Shown here one piece after another: positions 16,256 to 25,672 of a DNA stretch of 64,000 nt (position 1 is its first letter; each line of letters starts with the position of its first letter). The stretch is from Pseudomonas sp. MH9.2. GTDB lineage: Bacteria; Pseudomonadota; Gammaproteobacteria; Pseudomonadales; Pseudomonadaceae. The translations under genes were made by a program, and so were the position numbers. The stretch covers positions 2,418,001 through 2,482,000 of the forward strand of contig NZ_CP133784.1 of assembly GCF_034353875.1 (NCBI RefSeq). The letters run 5' to 3'. Below the pieces are notes generated by a model that had not been told where the DNA came from, searched no databases, and saw only the letters and a list, made by a program, of their open reading frames with translations.

Positions 16256-17503
16256 ATGCCTGATCAAGCACCTGCGTTGCTGCGTCATCATCGACCCTTC
16301 CTGGCTTTCTGGTTTGCGCGAATTTTCACCGCCAGCGGCTTTCAGATGTTGACCGTGGCCATCGGCTGGAACCTCTACCAACTGACCGGCAACGTTTTGG
16401 ATCTGGGCCTGGTGGGCCTGGCCCAATTCATCCCCCGGGTGATTTTCATGCTGCACACCGGGCATGTGGCTGACCGTTATGACCGACGCAAGGTCTCTGC
16501 GATCTGCCAGGCGGCCCAGGCCTTGATCGCCCTGGCACTGGTGATCGGCAGCACCACCAACAGCGTCACCCCGGAAATGATCTTCATCCTTTCGTTTTTG
16601 CTCGGTGCCGCCCGCTCTTTCGAAATGCCGACCACCCAAGCGCTGTTGCCCTCCATCGTGCCCACCTCGCTGTTTCCGCGGGCGGTGGCGGCAGCACAGT
16701 CAGCGCAACAGTCGGCGACCATTGTCGCGCCGGCGCTGGGCGGCTTTCTGTTTGCGTTCGGTAGCACCTGGGTCTACGGCCCGACGGTGCTGCTGTATGT
16801 CATTGCCTGCGCGCTGATGCTCAATCTGCCTGCGCGGCAGACGCCATTGAACAAAGCCAAGGCCACCCTGGACTCGCTGCTGGCCGGGATTCGTTATATT
16901 CGCAGCCGTCCGGACATCCTCGGCGCAATTTCGCTGGACCTGTTCGCGGTCTTGCTCGGGGGCGCCACGGCACTGCTGCCGGTATTCGCCAAAGACATTT
17001 TACTGACCGGCCCTTGGGGGCTTGGTCTGCTGCGCTCGGCTCCCGCAGTGGGTGCACTGCTGATGTCGTTGTGGCTGGCGCGCTTCTCGGTCGAGCGCAA
17101 CGTGGGGCGGGTGATGTTCACCGCTGTGGGCATCTTCGGCGTCGCCACCATTGCCTTCGGCCTGTCGACCTCGTTCTGGTTTTCCCTGGCGGTGCTGGTC
17201 GTACTCGGCGCGGCGGACATGATCAGCATGGTGATTCGCGCCTCGTTCGTGCAGCTCGAAACACCGGACGAAATGCGCGGCCGGGTCAGTGCAGTGAATG
17301 GCTTGTTCATCGGCGCGTCCAACCAGCTCGGTGAGTTCGAGTCCGGCCTCACTGCCCACTGGATGGGGACTGTGCCTGCCGTGGTACTCGGCGGCATCGG
17401 TACACTTGCCGTCACAGGGACCTGGATCAAACTCTTCCCCAGCCTGGCCAGGCGCGACCGAATGCGCGATCTGGTGATGGAGCAAGAGAAACAGCCAGCC
17501 TGA
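16256..17503 (+). CDS. MFS transporter (EntS/MFS_3-like)
   Basis: 415 residues with 12 predicted membrane helices. The loop 2-3 MFS signature is clear (GHVADRYDRRKVSAI). The overall pattern, including NVLDLGLVGLAQFIPRV and MRGRVSAVNGLFIGASNQLGEFESG, is that of the EntS-like MFS_3 branch, which contains enterobactin exporters and related drug or metabolite exporters. The substrate is unknown. It is divergent from cioAB and converges on the DJ-1-family gene. No siderophore genes are nearby to support a siderophore role. Confidence 0.9.
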   Translation: MPDQAPALLRHHRPFLAFWFARIFTASGFQMLTVAIGWNLYQLTGNVLDLGLVGLAQFIPRVIFMLHTGHVADRYDRRKVSAICQAAQALIALALVIGSTTNSVTPEMIFILSFLLGAARSFEMPTTQALLPSIVPTSLFPRAVAAAQSAQQSATIVAPALGGFLFAFGSTWVYGPTVLLYVIACALMLNLPARQTPLNKAKATLDSLLAGIRYIRSRPDILGAISLDLFAVLLGGATALLPVFAKDILLTGPWGLGLLRSAPAVGALLMSLWLARFSVERNVGRVMFTAVGIFGVATIAFGLSTSFWFSLAVLVVLGAADMISMVIRASFVQLETPDEMRGRVSAVNGLFIGASNQLGEFESGLTAHWMGTVPAVVLGGIGTLAVTGTWIKLFPSLARRDRMRDLVMEQEKQPA

Positions 17504-17534
17504 CAGATCGCGTTGTCTTACACGACGGGCGACA

Positions 17535-18086
17535 TTAGATAAGCAGCAACTTACCCATGGCCGCCCGCTTACCTTTACCGCACAGCTGTTCCACCAGCGT
17601 GAGTGCAAACGCCAACGCTGCACCAGAACCTTGCGCGGTGATGCAATTGCCATCGACCACCACCGGTTGATCGACGTACGTACACCCCGACAACCGATCA
17701 CTGAATCCCGGATGACAGGTCATGCGCCGTTGTTTGAGCACGCCGTACACCTGCAGTGCCACGGCAGGTGCTTCACCGATAGCGGCGTAAAACCGTCCTG
17801 CTTTCGCCTGTTCATTCACCCGCTGGGCCAACGGCTGATGATCAGCCAAGCGCTGTGCGCCTGGCATGCCACCGGGCAAGACGATCAGGTCGAAGCTTTG
17901 CGCCAGCACATCGACCAGCATCGCATCAGCGGTCAACCGCGTGCCACGCGCGCCCGTCAACATGCGTCGGGACTCGACGCTGGCGACCAGCACTTCAATC
18001 TCGGCGCGGCGCAGCACATCGATCAGGGTCACACTTTGCAGATCGTCGATGCCGTCGGCGACGGTGATCAGGGCTCTTAACGTCAT
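17535..18086 (-). CDS. DJ-1/PfpI family protein lacking catalytic Cys and Glu
   Basis: 183 residues with the DJ-1/YajL fold (LITVADGIDDLQSV, FDLIVLPGGMPGAQRL, TAQGSGAALAFALTLVEQLCG). In active DJ-1 proteins the nucleophilic elbow reads AIC-A-AP with the reactive Cys (Cys106 in human DJ-1), and a Glu (Glu18) sits in the N-terminal loop. Here the elbow is AAIGEAPAVAL, with Gly at residue 104 (codon GGT), and the loop is GIDDLQSV with Gln where Glu is expected. Both residues therefore appear replaced, while the later His (TCHP) remains. Glyoxalase/deglycase chemistry should be lost or changed. Stand-alone gene. Confidence 0.9.
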   Translation of the reverse strand: MTLRALITVADGIDDLQSVTLIDVLRRAEIEVLVASVESRRMLTGARGTRLTADAMLVDVLAQSFDLIVLPGGMPGAQRLADHQPLAQRVNEQAKAGRFYAAIGEAPAVALQVYGVLKQRRMTCHPGFSDRLSGCTYVDQPVVVDGNCITAQGSGAALAFALTLVEQLCGKGKRAAMGKLLLI

Positions 18087-18342
18087 ACACGAATCCTTTG
18101 CAGTGATGCGTTGAGTCTAGTCAGCTTTATATGGCCCGACAGCTTCGAGCGTCGATAACGTGCAGGGCCGAAATCCGGCCTGCTTTCCACAAAGCATCTG
18201 CTCGCCCCCATCCACACACGCTGCTGTTATGATGCGCGGCTTTTTCCGACCTACAGAAAATGTACAGGCCAGTGGCACAGTCTGTGCTTTGCTGCTTTAG
18301 TCGATTCATTCAAGGCGCAGGACGCGTCACGGGGAGCCAGGC

Positions 18343-19638
18343 ATGCTGGAAAGGCTGTTTCAACTCAAAGCACACAACACCAATGTGCGCACCGAGATTC
18401 TTGCGGGCGTTACCACCTTCCTCGCCATGGCCTACATCCTGTTCGTCAACCCGAGCATTCTCGGCGAAACCGGTATGGACAAGGGTGCGGTGTTTGTCGC
18501 CACCTGCCTGGCAGCCGCCATCGGTTCGGCCGTGATGGGCCTGATCGCCAACTACCCGATTGCGCTGGCGCCGGGCATGGGCCTCAACGCCTTCTTTACC
18601 TACACCGTGGTTCTGCACATGGGCCACACCTGGCAAGTGGCGCTGGGTGCGGTGTTCATCTCGGCGGTGATGTTTTTCCTGCTGTCGATCTTCAAGATTC
18701 GCGAATGGATCATCAACAGCATTCCGCTGGCGCTGCGCTCGGCGATTGCGGCCGGTATCGGTTTGTTCCTGGCGCTGATCGCCCTGCACAACGCCGGTAT
18801 CGTGGTCGGCAGCCCGGTCACCATGGTGGGCATGGGCGATCTGAAACAGCCGGCACCGATCCTCGCCACCCTGGGCTTTTTCCTGATCGTCGCGCTGGAA
18901 GCCCTGCGCGTGCGTGGTGCGGTGTTGATCGGCATTCTGGCCGTGACCATCGCGTCCATCGCGCTCGGCTTCTCCCCGTTCGGCGGCGTGATGTCGATGC
19001 CGCCATCGCTGGCACCGACCTTCTTGCAACTGGACATCCGGGGCGCACTGGATATCGGTCTGTTCAGCGTGATTTTCGCCTTCCTGTTCGTCGATCTGTT
19101 CGACAACTCCGGCACCCTGATCGGCGTCGCAAAACGCGCGGGTCTGATGGGCAAGGACGGCTACATGCCGAAAATGGGCCGCGCCCTGATCGCCGACAGC
19201 ACCGCCGCCATGGCCGGTTCGCTGCTGGGCACCTCGACCACCACCAGTTACATCGAATCGGCAGCCGGCGTGAGTGCGGGCGGACGTACCGGCCTGACCG
19301 CCGTAGTGGTCGGGATCCTGTTTCTGCTGGCGTTGTTCTTCGCACCGTTGGCCGGTAGCGTTCCAGCATTCGCCACGGCACCCGCCCTGCTGTTTGTTGC
19401 GGTGTTGATGATGTCGGGCCTGGCTGAAATCGACTGGGACGACATCACTGTTGCCGCACCGGTGGTGATTACCGCCCTGGCGATGCCGTTCACCTACTCC
19501 ATCGCCAACGGCATCGCCTTTGGTTTTATCTCCTGGACGGCTATCAAGCTGTTGTCCGGGCGCCGGCACGAACTGAATTCGGCGCTGGTGATTCTGTCCA
19601 TCCTGTTCGTGATCAAGTTGGGTTGGTTTAACGCATGA
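18343..19638 (+). CDS. NCS2 family purine permease (adenine/guanine, AzgA-like)
   Basis: 431 residues, about 12-14 membrane segments. Diagnostic AzgA/PbuG-group motifs: [20 protein letters not shown] at the N-terminus, [38 protein letters not shown] and [22 protein letters not shown]. It imports adenine, guanine or hypoxanthine by proton symport (known for the family). GGGGAGCCAGGC precedes the ATG. Its last codons overlap trmA by four bases (ATGA), indicating translational coupling. Confidence 0.93.
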   Translation: MLERLFQLKAHNTNVRTEILAGVTTFLAMAYILFVNPSILGETGMDKGAVFVATCLAAAIGSAVMGLIANYPIALAPGMGLNAFFTYTVVLHMGHTWQVALGAVFISAVMFFLLSIFKIREWIINSIPLALRSAIAAGIGLFLALIALHNAGIVVGSPVTMVGMGDLKQPAPILATLGFFLIVALEALRVRGAVLIGILAVTIASIALGFSPFGGVMSMPPSLAPTFLQLDIRGALDIGLFSVIFAFLFVDLFDNSGTLIGVAKRAGLMGKDGYMPKMGRALIADSTAAMAGSLLGTSTTTSYIESAAGVSAGGRTGLTAVVVGILFLLALFFAPLAGSVPAFATAPALLFVAVLMMSGLAEIDWDDITVAAPVVITALAMPFTYSIANGIAFGFISWTAIKLLSGRRHELNSALVILSILFVIKLGWFNA

Positions 19639-20720
19639 GTGTCCCTTTCGACCCTACGAGCTACAGCCATCAGCTCGCAGAAAAAACCACGCGCCTGCGT
19701 GAATTGCTGGCACCGTTCGATGCACCCGAGCCGCAGGTATTCGACTCGCCGCGCGAGCACTATCGCCTGCGCGCCGAGTTCCGTTTGTGGCGCGAGAATC
19801 AGCAGCGCTTCTATGCGATGTTTGTCCCCGGCAACAACCACACGCCGATTCTGGTCGACGACTTCCCTATCGCCAGCCAGCGCATCAATGACTTGATGCC
19901 GCTGCTGCGTGCACGATGGGAAGCCAGCGCGACCTTGAACTTCAAGCTGTTCCAGGTGGATTTCCTGACCACGCTGGCAGACGATGCGATTATCACCCTC
20001 TGCTATCACCGGCCACTGGATGACGACTGGCAGGCGGTTGCGGAACAGCTCGCGGCCGACCTTAATGTGTGCGTGATCGGCCGTTCAAAGGGCCAGCGCA
20101 TCGTCATCGGTCGGGACTATGCGATCGAAGAGCTTCAGGTAGCCGGGCGCACCTTCAGCTATCGGCAACCGGAAGGCTCCTTCACCCAGCCCAACGGCGC
20201 GGTGAATCAGAAGATGCTCAATTGGGCATTCGATGCCCTCGGCCAGCGCGACGACGACTTGCTGGAGCTGTATTGCGGCAACGGCAACTTCACCCTGCCC
20301 CTGGCGACTCGCGTGCGCAAAGTACTGGCGACAGAGATCAGCAAGACCTCGGTCAACGCCGCCCTGAGCAACCTTGCCGACAACGGCGTGGACAACGTGA
20401 CCCTGGTTCGCCTGTCTGCCGAAGAGCTGACCGAAGCATTGAATGAAGTTCGCCCGTTTCGCCGTTTGTGGGGCGTCGACTTGAAGAGCTACGAATTTGG
20501 AAGCATCTTCGTCGATCCGCCTCGCGCCGGCATGGACCCGGACACCTGCGAACTCAGCCGGCGTTTCGAGCGCATCCTGTATATTTCCTGCAACCCGGAG
20601 ACCCTTGCGGCGAACATCGCGCAACTGCATGACACCCACCGCATCGAACGCTGCGCACTGTTCGACCAGTTTCCCTATACACACCATATGGAATCAGGGG
20701 TGATGTTGGTTCGGCGATAA
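19635..20720 (+). CDS. trmA: tRNA (uracil(54)-C(5))-methyltransferase TrmA
   Basis: 361 residues. It contains the class-I methyltransferase motif [16 protein letters not shown] (about residue 210), [14 protein letters not shown] (about 298) and the catalytic Cys in [14 protein letters not shown] (about 322). It makes 5-methyluridine (T54) in the tRNA T-loop, and in E. coli also methylates tmRNA. The start overlaps the permease stop by four bases. The N-terminus lacks a TRAM domain, as usual for TrmA. Confidence 0.96.
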   Translation: MSVPFDPTSYSHQLAEKTTRLRELLAPFDAPEPQVFDSPREHYRLRAEFRLWRENQQRFYAMFVPGNNHTPILVDDFPIASQRINDLMPLLRARWEASATLNFKLFQVDFLTTLADDAIITLCYHRPLDDDWQAVAEQLAADLNVCVIGRSKGQRIVIGRDYAIEELQVAGRTFSYRQPEGSFTQPNGAVNQKMLNWAFDALGQRDDDLLELYCGNGNFTLPLATRVRKVLATEISKTSVNAALSNLADNGVDNVTLVRLSAEELTEALNEVRPFRRLWGVDLKSYEFGSIFVDPPRAGMDPDTCELSRRFERILYISCNPETLAANIAQLHDTHRIERCALFDQFPYTHHMESGVMLVRR

Positions 20721-20920
20721 CCGCCGACGGGGGCGCCGTAGCGATAAAGTCTGCACGCGCCCCAGTCTTCAGAACTATTTGCACTAACCCCCCCTCTATA
20801 TCCGCAACAAGTCTCTGTTATGTGTAACCCTTGCCCCAGGCTTAAAATGAGGTGCATGCGCTTCAGACTGATGGTCCGACAGGGATTTGAGCCTAGGACG
20901 CACAAAAGCGTTTGAATTGG
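20721..20920. other. Intergenic debris before the YpfJ remnant
   Basis: About 200 bp with no gene. It is likely a mix of the sequence after trmA and the eroded upstream part of a metallopeptidase gene; its translation shows no recognisable similarity. Confidence 0.35.
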
Positions 20921-21121
20921 TGGGTGCCGGATGATATTGAAGAAGCGCTTAACGCAGCCAACACCATTGGCGATGATCACTTGCAACAACAGGGTCAAGG
21001 CCGCGTAGTACCCGATTCGTTTACTCACGGCTCCTCTGCACAGCGCGTGCGCTGGTTCAAAACAGGTTTCGCTCAGGGCCAACTCAATCAGTGCGACACT
21101 TTCGCCGCAAAGAGCCTTTAA
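20921..21121 (+). pseudogene. C-terminal stub of YpfJ-type neutral zinc metallopeptidase
   Basis: The frame ending at 21121 reads [21 protein letters not shown], then [22 protein letters not shown] and [11 protein letters not shown], the conserved C-terminus of the COG2321 (YpfJ, putative neutral zinc metallopeptidase) family. Only about 65 of roughly 290 residues remain. The HExxH zinc motif and the N-terminal membrane segment are gone, and there is no plausible start. Stop codons and unrelated sequence lie upstream. It ends four bases before the alpha/beta-hydrolase ATG. Confidence 0.75.
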
Positions 21122-21125
21122 TCAC

Positions 21126-22109
21126 ATGATAAAACCGCTATTGGTCTTGTTGTTGAGCACCCTCCTAAGCCTTACGGCGAATGCAGCGGATACCGCGGTG
21201 AAAGCCCTCAGCCCCCAGCGACTGGCCATCAATGGCGGTCTAGCGACTGTCGGCCTGAGCAAAGACTGGAAAACGCCACAACCCAATACCCGACGCGCCG
21301 TGATCGTCATTCACGGTCGCTTGCGCAACGCGCAAACCTACCTGCGTAGCGCTGAACGAGCGGCCTATCGGTCCGGGTATCGCAGCACTACCCTGCTGAT
21401 CGCTCCGCAGTTCCTGGATCGAAAAGACATCGTCAAACACCAACTGCCGGATTCGATACTGCGCTGGCACAAAGACGACTGGATGGAGGGTGACGCGGCC
21501 ATCGGGCCGGTGCCGGTGAGCTCCTTTACCGTCATTGACGAGATTCTGACAAAGCTGAGTGATCGCAAACTGTTCCCTGCCTTGCAGGAAGTGGTTATCG
21601 CCGGGCATTCGGGTGGCGCGCAGGTGGTTCAGCGCTACGTATTGATTGGCAAGGGCGGGGCCGCTCTGGAGAAAGCCGGGGTCACCCTGCGTTACGTGGT
21701 CGCCAACCCGTCGTCATACGCGTATTTCGACGCACAGCGGCCTGGACCGGTGGACAAGGCGTCTTGCCCGGGGTTCGATACCTGGAAATACGGGATGAAC
21801 AAGTTGCCGCCTTACGCTGGCAAGCAAACCGTCGAGCAGATCGAACAGAATTATGTGAAGCGTGACGTCACTTACCTGCTGGGTCAGCTCGATACCGACA
21901 TCGATCACCCGGCACTGGATAGAACCTGCGCCGCCGAAGCCCAGGGCGCCTACCGCCTGATTCGTGGTCACAACTTCTTCAATTATCTGCAGCAGCGCCA
22001 CCCTGAAGGGCTGAACCAGCGGTTAATTGAAGTGCCTGGCGTAGGCCATGACGGCGACGCGATCTTCACCTCGCCTGAAGGGCAGGCCGCATTGTTCAGG
22101 CCGCAGTGA
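21126..22109 (+). CDS. Exported alpha/beta hydrolase
   Basis: 327 residues. The signal peptide is MIKPLLVLLLSTLLSLTANA. The alpha/beta-hydrolase fold shows the oxyanion region VIVIHGRLRN, the nucleophile elbow GHSGGAQ (Ser at about residue 163) and a late His in PGVGHDGDAIF that completes a triad. It is likely periplasmic or secreted; substrate unknown. It starts four bases after the YpfJ stub, so it may once have been downstream in an operon with that gene. The Shine-Dalgarno is weak (aaagagcc). Confidence 0.85.
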   Translation: MIKPLLVLLLSTLLSLTANAADTAVKALSPQRLAINGGLATVGLSKDWKTPQPNTRRAVIVIHGRLRNAQTYLRSAERAAYRSGYRSTTLLIAPQFLDRKDIVKHQLPDSILRWHKDDWMEGDAAIGPVPVSSFTVIDEILTKLSDRKLFPALQEVVIAGHSGGAQVVQRYVLIGKGGAALEKAGVTLRYVVANPSSYAYFDAQRPGPVDKASCPGFDTWKYGMNKLPPYAGKQTVEQIEQNYVKRDVTYLLGQLDTDIDHPALDRTCAAEAQGAYRLIRGHNFFNYLQQRHPEGLNQRLIEVPGVGHDGDAIFTSPEGQAALFRPQ

Positions 22110-22206
22110 GCGACTCAACAGACGTCGGTTCGCAGCGGGACGCGTAGTTACACGTCAGCGCCAACATAATGTTCTATTTCAAATGGTTGTTGGTTGCTTG
22201 ATAGAT

Positions 22207-22233
22207 AGATGCTGGCTTAAAACGCCAGCATCT
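22207..22233 (-). terminator. Hairpin at the end of the HAD gene
   Basis: A perfect 10-bp stem (AGATGCTGGC / GCCAGCATCT) with a 7-nt loop that contains the HAD-gene stop codon. There is no strong U-tract after it, so it is either a weak terminator or an mRNA 3-prime stabiliser. Confidence 0.55.
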
Positions 22234-22810
22234 CGCGCAATGCAAAGCAATCGCTGGCGTACCAGTCGGTCAGTTCCGGCCATGGATTTTCGGGCAGGTT
22301 GACCAATATGGTATGGGTGCCTGCCGCACGACCACAATCGAGGTCGAAGCGGTAGTCGCCGACCATTACCATCTGTGATGGGTCGACATTCCACGCCTGA
22401 GCCAGTTTCAGCAGCCCTCCGGGATCAGGTTTTGGCGGTGCTTCGTCGCGCCCGAGAACGTCATCGACGGCAAAACAATCCGCCAGGCCAATCGCTCCGA
22501 GCGTTACATGCGCCAACTCGCGGGCATTGCGAGTGAGGATGCCCAGCCGATATCCGCGCGCCGCCAACTCACGCACCAGCTCGACAGCGCCAGCTGCAGG
22601 CTGCGACGCCAGTGCCAGCTCACGCTCGTGCTCCAGCAGCCAGGCATGCTTGGCCGCTGAAATCTCGGGCGGCAGCGCGGCCAGATGGCTGAGAATGTCA
22701 TCCTGCTGCGGAATCTCCAGGGCGCGCTTGATCGCCGGAAAATCGTGCACGGCCAAGGTCAGGGTGCCATCCATGTCGAACACCCAATGCCGAACCTCCG
22801 CCAGGCTCAT
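22217..22810 (-). CDS. HAD family hydrolase (phosphoglycolate-phosphatase-like)
   Basis: 197 residues. HAD motifs in order: VFDMDGTL with both Asp (motif I), ILTRNA (motif II), KPDP (motif III Lys) and VGDYRFDLDCGRAAG (motif IV). It is a small phosphatase with a helical cap; the substrate is unknown, possibly a sugar phosphate or phosphoglycolate. The ATG at 22810 overlaps the tesB stop in an ATGA, so the two genes are translationally coupled. A TTG two codons earlier (22816) is less likely. Confidence 0.92.
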   Translation of the reverse strand: MSLAEVRHWVFDMDGTLTLAVHDFPAIKRALEIPQQDDILSHLAALPPEISAAKHAWLLEHERELALASQPAAGAVELVRELAARGYRLGILTRNARELAHVTLGAIGLADCFAVDDVLGRDEAPPKPDPGGLLKLAQAWNVDPSQMVMVGDYRFDLDCGRAAGTHTILVNLPENPWPELTDWYASDCFALREMLAF

Positions 22811-23676
22811 GCCCAATCCTTGCGATGACGGATCAAGCCTTCCTGGGTAACAGAGGCCACTAACTTGCCTGCGCGGGTGTACACGTTGCCACGCGAGAAA
22901 CCACGGGAATTACCGGCCCAAGGGCTGTCCATCACGTACAGCAACCAGTCATCGGCGCGCAGATCGGCGTGAAACCAAAGGGAGTGATCAAGGCTGGCAA
23001 CCTGCATATCTTTCTGCCAGACCGACTTGCCGTGAGGCTGCAACGCCGTCGTCAGCAGATTGAAATCCGAGGCGTACGCCAACATATACTTATGCAGCGC
23101 TGGAACATCCGGCAGCGGGCCGTCGGCGCGAAACCAAACGTATTTGATCGGCTCTGTCGGCTTAGGGTTGTAAGGATCAATGTCAGTTACCGGGCGGAAC
23201 TCGATCGGCTTGGGGCACAGCAGTTTTTCACGCATGTGATCCGAGAGCAGGTGCGCACGCTGGCGGGTCAATTCAAGTTCCGAGGGCAGGTTTTCTGGCC
23301 CGACGACGTCCGGCATCGTGGACTGGTGCTCATAACCTTTTTCGTCGTACTGGAACGATGCGCTGCACGTGAAAATCGGTTGCCCCTTCTGGATCGCCGT
23401 GACCCGGCGGGTGCTGAAGCTGCCGCCATCGCGCACCCGGTCGACCTGATACACCACAGGCAGGGTGACGTCGCCGGGACGCAGGAAATAGCCGTGCAGC
23501 GAATGCACGTGGCGCTCGTCTTCGACCGTCTGACTGGCTGCCGACAGGGATTGGCCCAGCACTTGCCCGCCGAACAACTGGCGAAAGCCAAGGTCCTGAC
23601 TACGCCCACGAAAGAGGTTCTCCTCAATGGGTTCCAGGGTTAGCAGTTCAACCAGATCATCCAGCACTTGGCTCAT
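22807..23676 (-). CDS. tesB: Acyl-CoA thioesterase II
   Basis: 289 residues, double-hotdog TesB family (LFGGQVLGQSLSAASQTV, HSLHGYFLRPGD, ASLDHSLWFHADLRADDWLLY). The catalytic Asp-Ser/Thr-Gln residues fall in the second hotdog. It hydrolyses medium- and long-chain acyl-CoA to free fatty acid and CoA. GAGGAG lies upstream of the ATG. It is first in a two-gene operon with the HAD hydrolase. Confidence 0.96.
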   Translation of the reverse strand: MSQVLDDLVELLTLEPIEENLFRGRSQDLGFRQLFGGQVLGQSLSAASQTVEDERHVHSLHGYFLRPGDVTLPVVYQVDRVRDGGSFSTRRVTAIQKGQPIFTCSASFQYDEKGYEHQSTMPDVVGPENLPSELELTRQRAHLLSDHMREKLLCPKPIEFRPVTDIDPYNPKPTEPIKYVWFRADGPLPDVPALHKYMLAYASDFNLLTTALQPHGKSVWQKDMQVASLDHSLWFHADLRADDWLLYVMDSPWAGNSRGFSRGNVYTRAGKLVASVTQEGLIRHRKDWA

Positions 23677-23826
23677 TCAGGGACTCCTCTCACAAAAACA
23701 ATGCTGCGCCTTCAAGACTGCGGCGGGCGACGTATTCAGGCAGAGACCGAGGGTATCCCTAAGGGTTTATTCCGGTCTGCACGGCCAATGGCCAAATGAT
23801 ACAGAATTTGTCGACGCCAGCCTTAC

Positions 23827-24396
23827 TCATCCCTTCAGGGTTTGCAGCCATTGTTGCCGAGTGATTCGATACAACACATGAGGTTTCAACAGATCGCCGT
23901 CAGCCAGTTTTGGATGCTCGAAGTCATCCGACAGATCATGCTGCATGCCAATGGCCTGCATGACTTTCTGTGACGCGAGATTGTTCTGCGCAGTGAAAGA
24001 CACAATCTGATCCAGATCCAGCCGCTCGAAACCGCAACGCAGAGCGGTCCAGGCGGCCTCGCTGGCAAAACCCAAACCCCAATGTTCCCGCGCCAGACGC
24101 CAGCTGATCTCGACAGCCGGAGTGAAGTGAGCGTCAAAACTCACCACTTCCAATCCGGTAAAGCCGATAAATGCCCCTGTGTCCTGGCGTACCAATGCCC
24201 ACAGGCCAAAACCCAGCTCGGCGAAATGCCCACGCATTCGTCCGATCTGGGCCGCGCTTTCCAGCCGACTCATGGGTGTTGGAAAATAACGCATCACCTG
24301 CGGGTCGGCACACATCGCCGCGAACGCCGGCAAATCGTCATCTCGCCACTGCCGCATCAGCAGCCGGGCACTGTTGAGTTCGAGTATCCGCTCCAT
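23827..24396 (-). CDS. GNAT family N-acetyltransferase (RimJ/RimL-like)
   Basis: 189 residues. Acetyltransf_3 pattern: LNSARLLMRQWRDDDLPAF, then EISWRLAREHWGLGFASEA (acetyl-CoA loop) and VSFTAQNNLASQKVMQAIGM. Family members acetylate protein N-termini, amino sugars or small amines; no substrate can be assigned. The ATG at 24396 follows TAGGAG; the longer frame to 24462 is discarded. It is divergent from the deacetylase-family gene. Confidence 0.9.
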   Translation of the reverse strand: MERILELNSARLLMRQWRDDDLPAFAAMCADPQVMRYFPTPMSRLESAAQIGRMRGHFAELGFGLWALVRQDTGAFIGFTGLEVVSFDAHFTPAVEISWRLAREHWGLGFASEAAWTALRCGFERLDLDQIVSFTAQNNLASQKVMQAIGMQHDLSDDFEHPKLADGDLLKPHVLYRITRQQWLQTLKG

Positions 24397-24528
24397 CGGG
24401 TTGCTCCTATCACCATCCGGTAAATGACTTGCCGAAGTAGTACACCGCTCAGCAACCCTCAATCAAGGTGCTGGGCGGGCATGGACAATGCTGGCAACAT
24501 TCAGTTTCGACCCCTGACCGGAAGTAAA

Positions 24529-25449
24529 ATGCCCCTGCCACTCATCTACCACGATGATTACAGCCCGGATTTCCCGGCTGAGCATCGCTTTCCGATGGAT
24601 AAATTCCGTTTGCTGCGCGACCACCTGATTGAAAGCGGCCTGACCACCGACGCTCAACTGTTGCGCCCGGACGTCTGCCCGAGCGATGTTCTGGCCCTGG
24701 CCCATGATCCGGCGTACATCCAGCGCTACATGAGCGGTGACCTGTCCCGCGAAGACCAGCGCCGCCTCGGCCTGCCGTGGAGCGAGGCCCTGGCGCAGCG
24801 CACAGTGCGTGCGGTGGGCGGCTCGCTGCTGGCGGCCGAGCAGGCGCTGCAACACGGCATGGCGTGCCACCTGGCGGGCGGCACGCACCATGCGCACTAT
24901 GACCACCCCGCCGGCTTCTGCATTTTTAACGATCTGGCAGTGATCAGCCACTATCTGCTGGAAAGCGGTCGAGTCGGACGCATATTGATCTTCGATTGTG
25001 ACGTGCATCAGGGCGACGGCACCGCACGCATCCTCGCCAACACGCCCGATGCGATTACCGTTTCCCTGCATTGCGAAAAAAACTTCCCGGCGCGCAAGGC
25101 CGAAAGTGACTGGGACATCCCGCTGCCCATGGGCATGGGCGATGACGATTACCTGAAAGTGGTCGACGATTTATTGAACTACTTGCTGCCGTTCTATCAG
25201 CCGGACCTGGTGCTGTATGACGCCGGGGTCGACGTGCACAAGGACGATGCCCTGGGTTATCTGCAACTTACCGACGCCGGGGTGGCAGCTCGCGATGAAG
25301 CCGTGCTGCGCCATTGCCTGCACCGGGACATTCCGGTGATGGGCGTGATCGGCGGAGGCTACAGCAAGGACCGCAAGGCGCTGGCGCGACGGCACGGGAT
25401 TCTGCACCACAGTGCGCAAAAGGTATGGCTGTCGGCCGGATTGAACTGA
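24529..25449 (+). CDS. Histone deacetylase family protein
   Basis: 306 residues, class of bacterial histone-deacetylase-like amidohydrolases (acetoin utilisation and acetylpolyamine relatives). Zinc and catalytic motifs are intact: GGTHHAHYDHPAGFCIFND (catalytic His pair), FDCDVHQGDGTA (Asp and His zinc ligands) and YDAGVDVHKDD (third Asp). It probably deacetylates a lysine or small amine. The start at 24529 (PLPLIYHDDYSPDFP) matches family length, with GGAAG upstream; the frame runs 35 codons further without support. It is divergent from a GNAT gene, a possibly meaningful writer/eraser pairing (inference). Confidence 0.93.
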   Translation: MPLPLIYHDDYSPDFPAEHRFPMDKFRLLRDHLIESGLTTDAQLLRPDVCPSDVLALAHDPAYIQRYMSGDLSREDQRRLGLPWSEALAQRTVRAVGGSLLAAEQALQHGMACHLAGGTHHAHYDHPAGFCIFNDLAVISHYLLESGRVGRILIFDCDVHQGDGTARILANTPDAITVSLHCEKNFPARKAESDWDIPLPMGMGDDDYLKVVDDLLNYLLPFYQPDLVLYDAGVDVHKDDALGYLQLTDAGVAARDEAVLRHCLHRDIPVMGVIGGGYSKDRKALARRHGILHHSAQKVWLSAGLN

Positions 25450-25672
25450 GTCTTTACCGCTGCCGTCCCGCCTTAACTGTCCACAATGGCTGTGGAACTG
25501 CCTGTGGATAACCTGAGCGAAAGCCTCTCAAGGCCTTATTCTGCGTGGCCTGGCGACAGCTGTATGTTTTTTGAACAAGAGTTTTCCACAGGCTGATCCT
25601 GCGCACAGCCCTGAACAGAGCGTCTGTCCTCCGGTAGAATGCACGGCTTACTTCGCCGACCCGCAGTGCGCC

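Noticed and set aside
18310..19569. 419-codon minus-strand frame opposite the purine permease
   Set aside because: Composition is charged and repetitive in the way shadows of membrane proteins are; the plus strand has diagnostic permease motifs.
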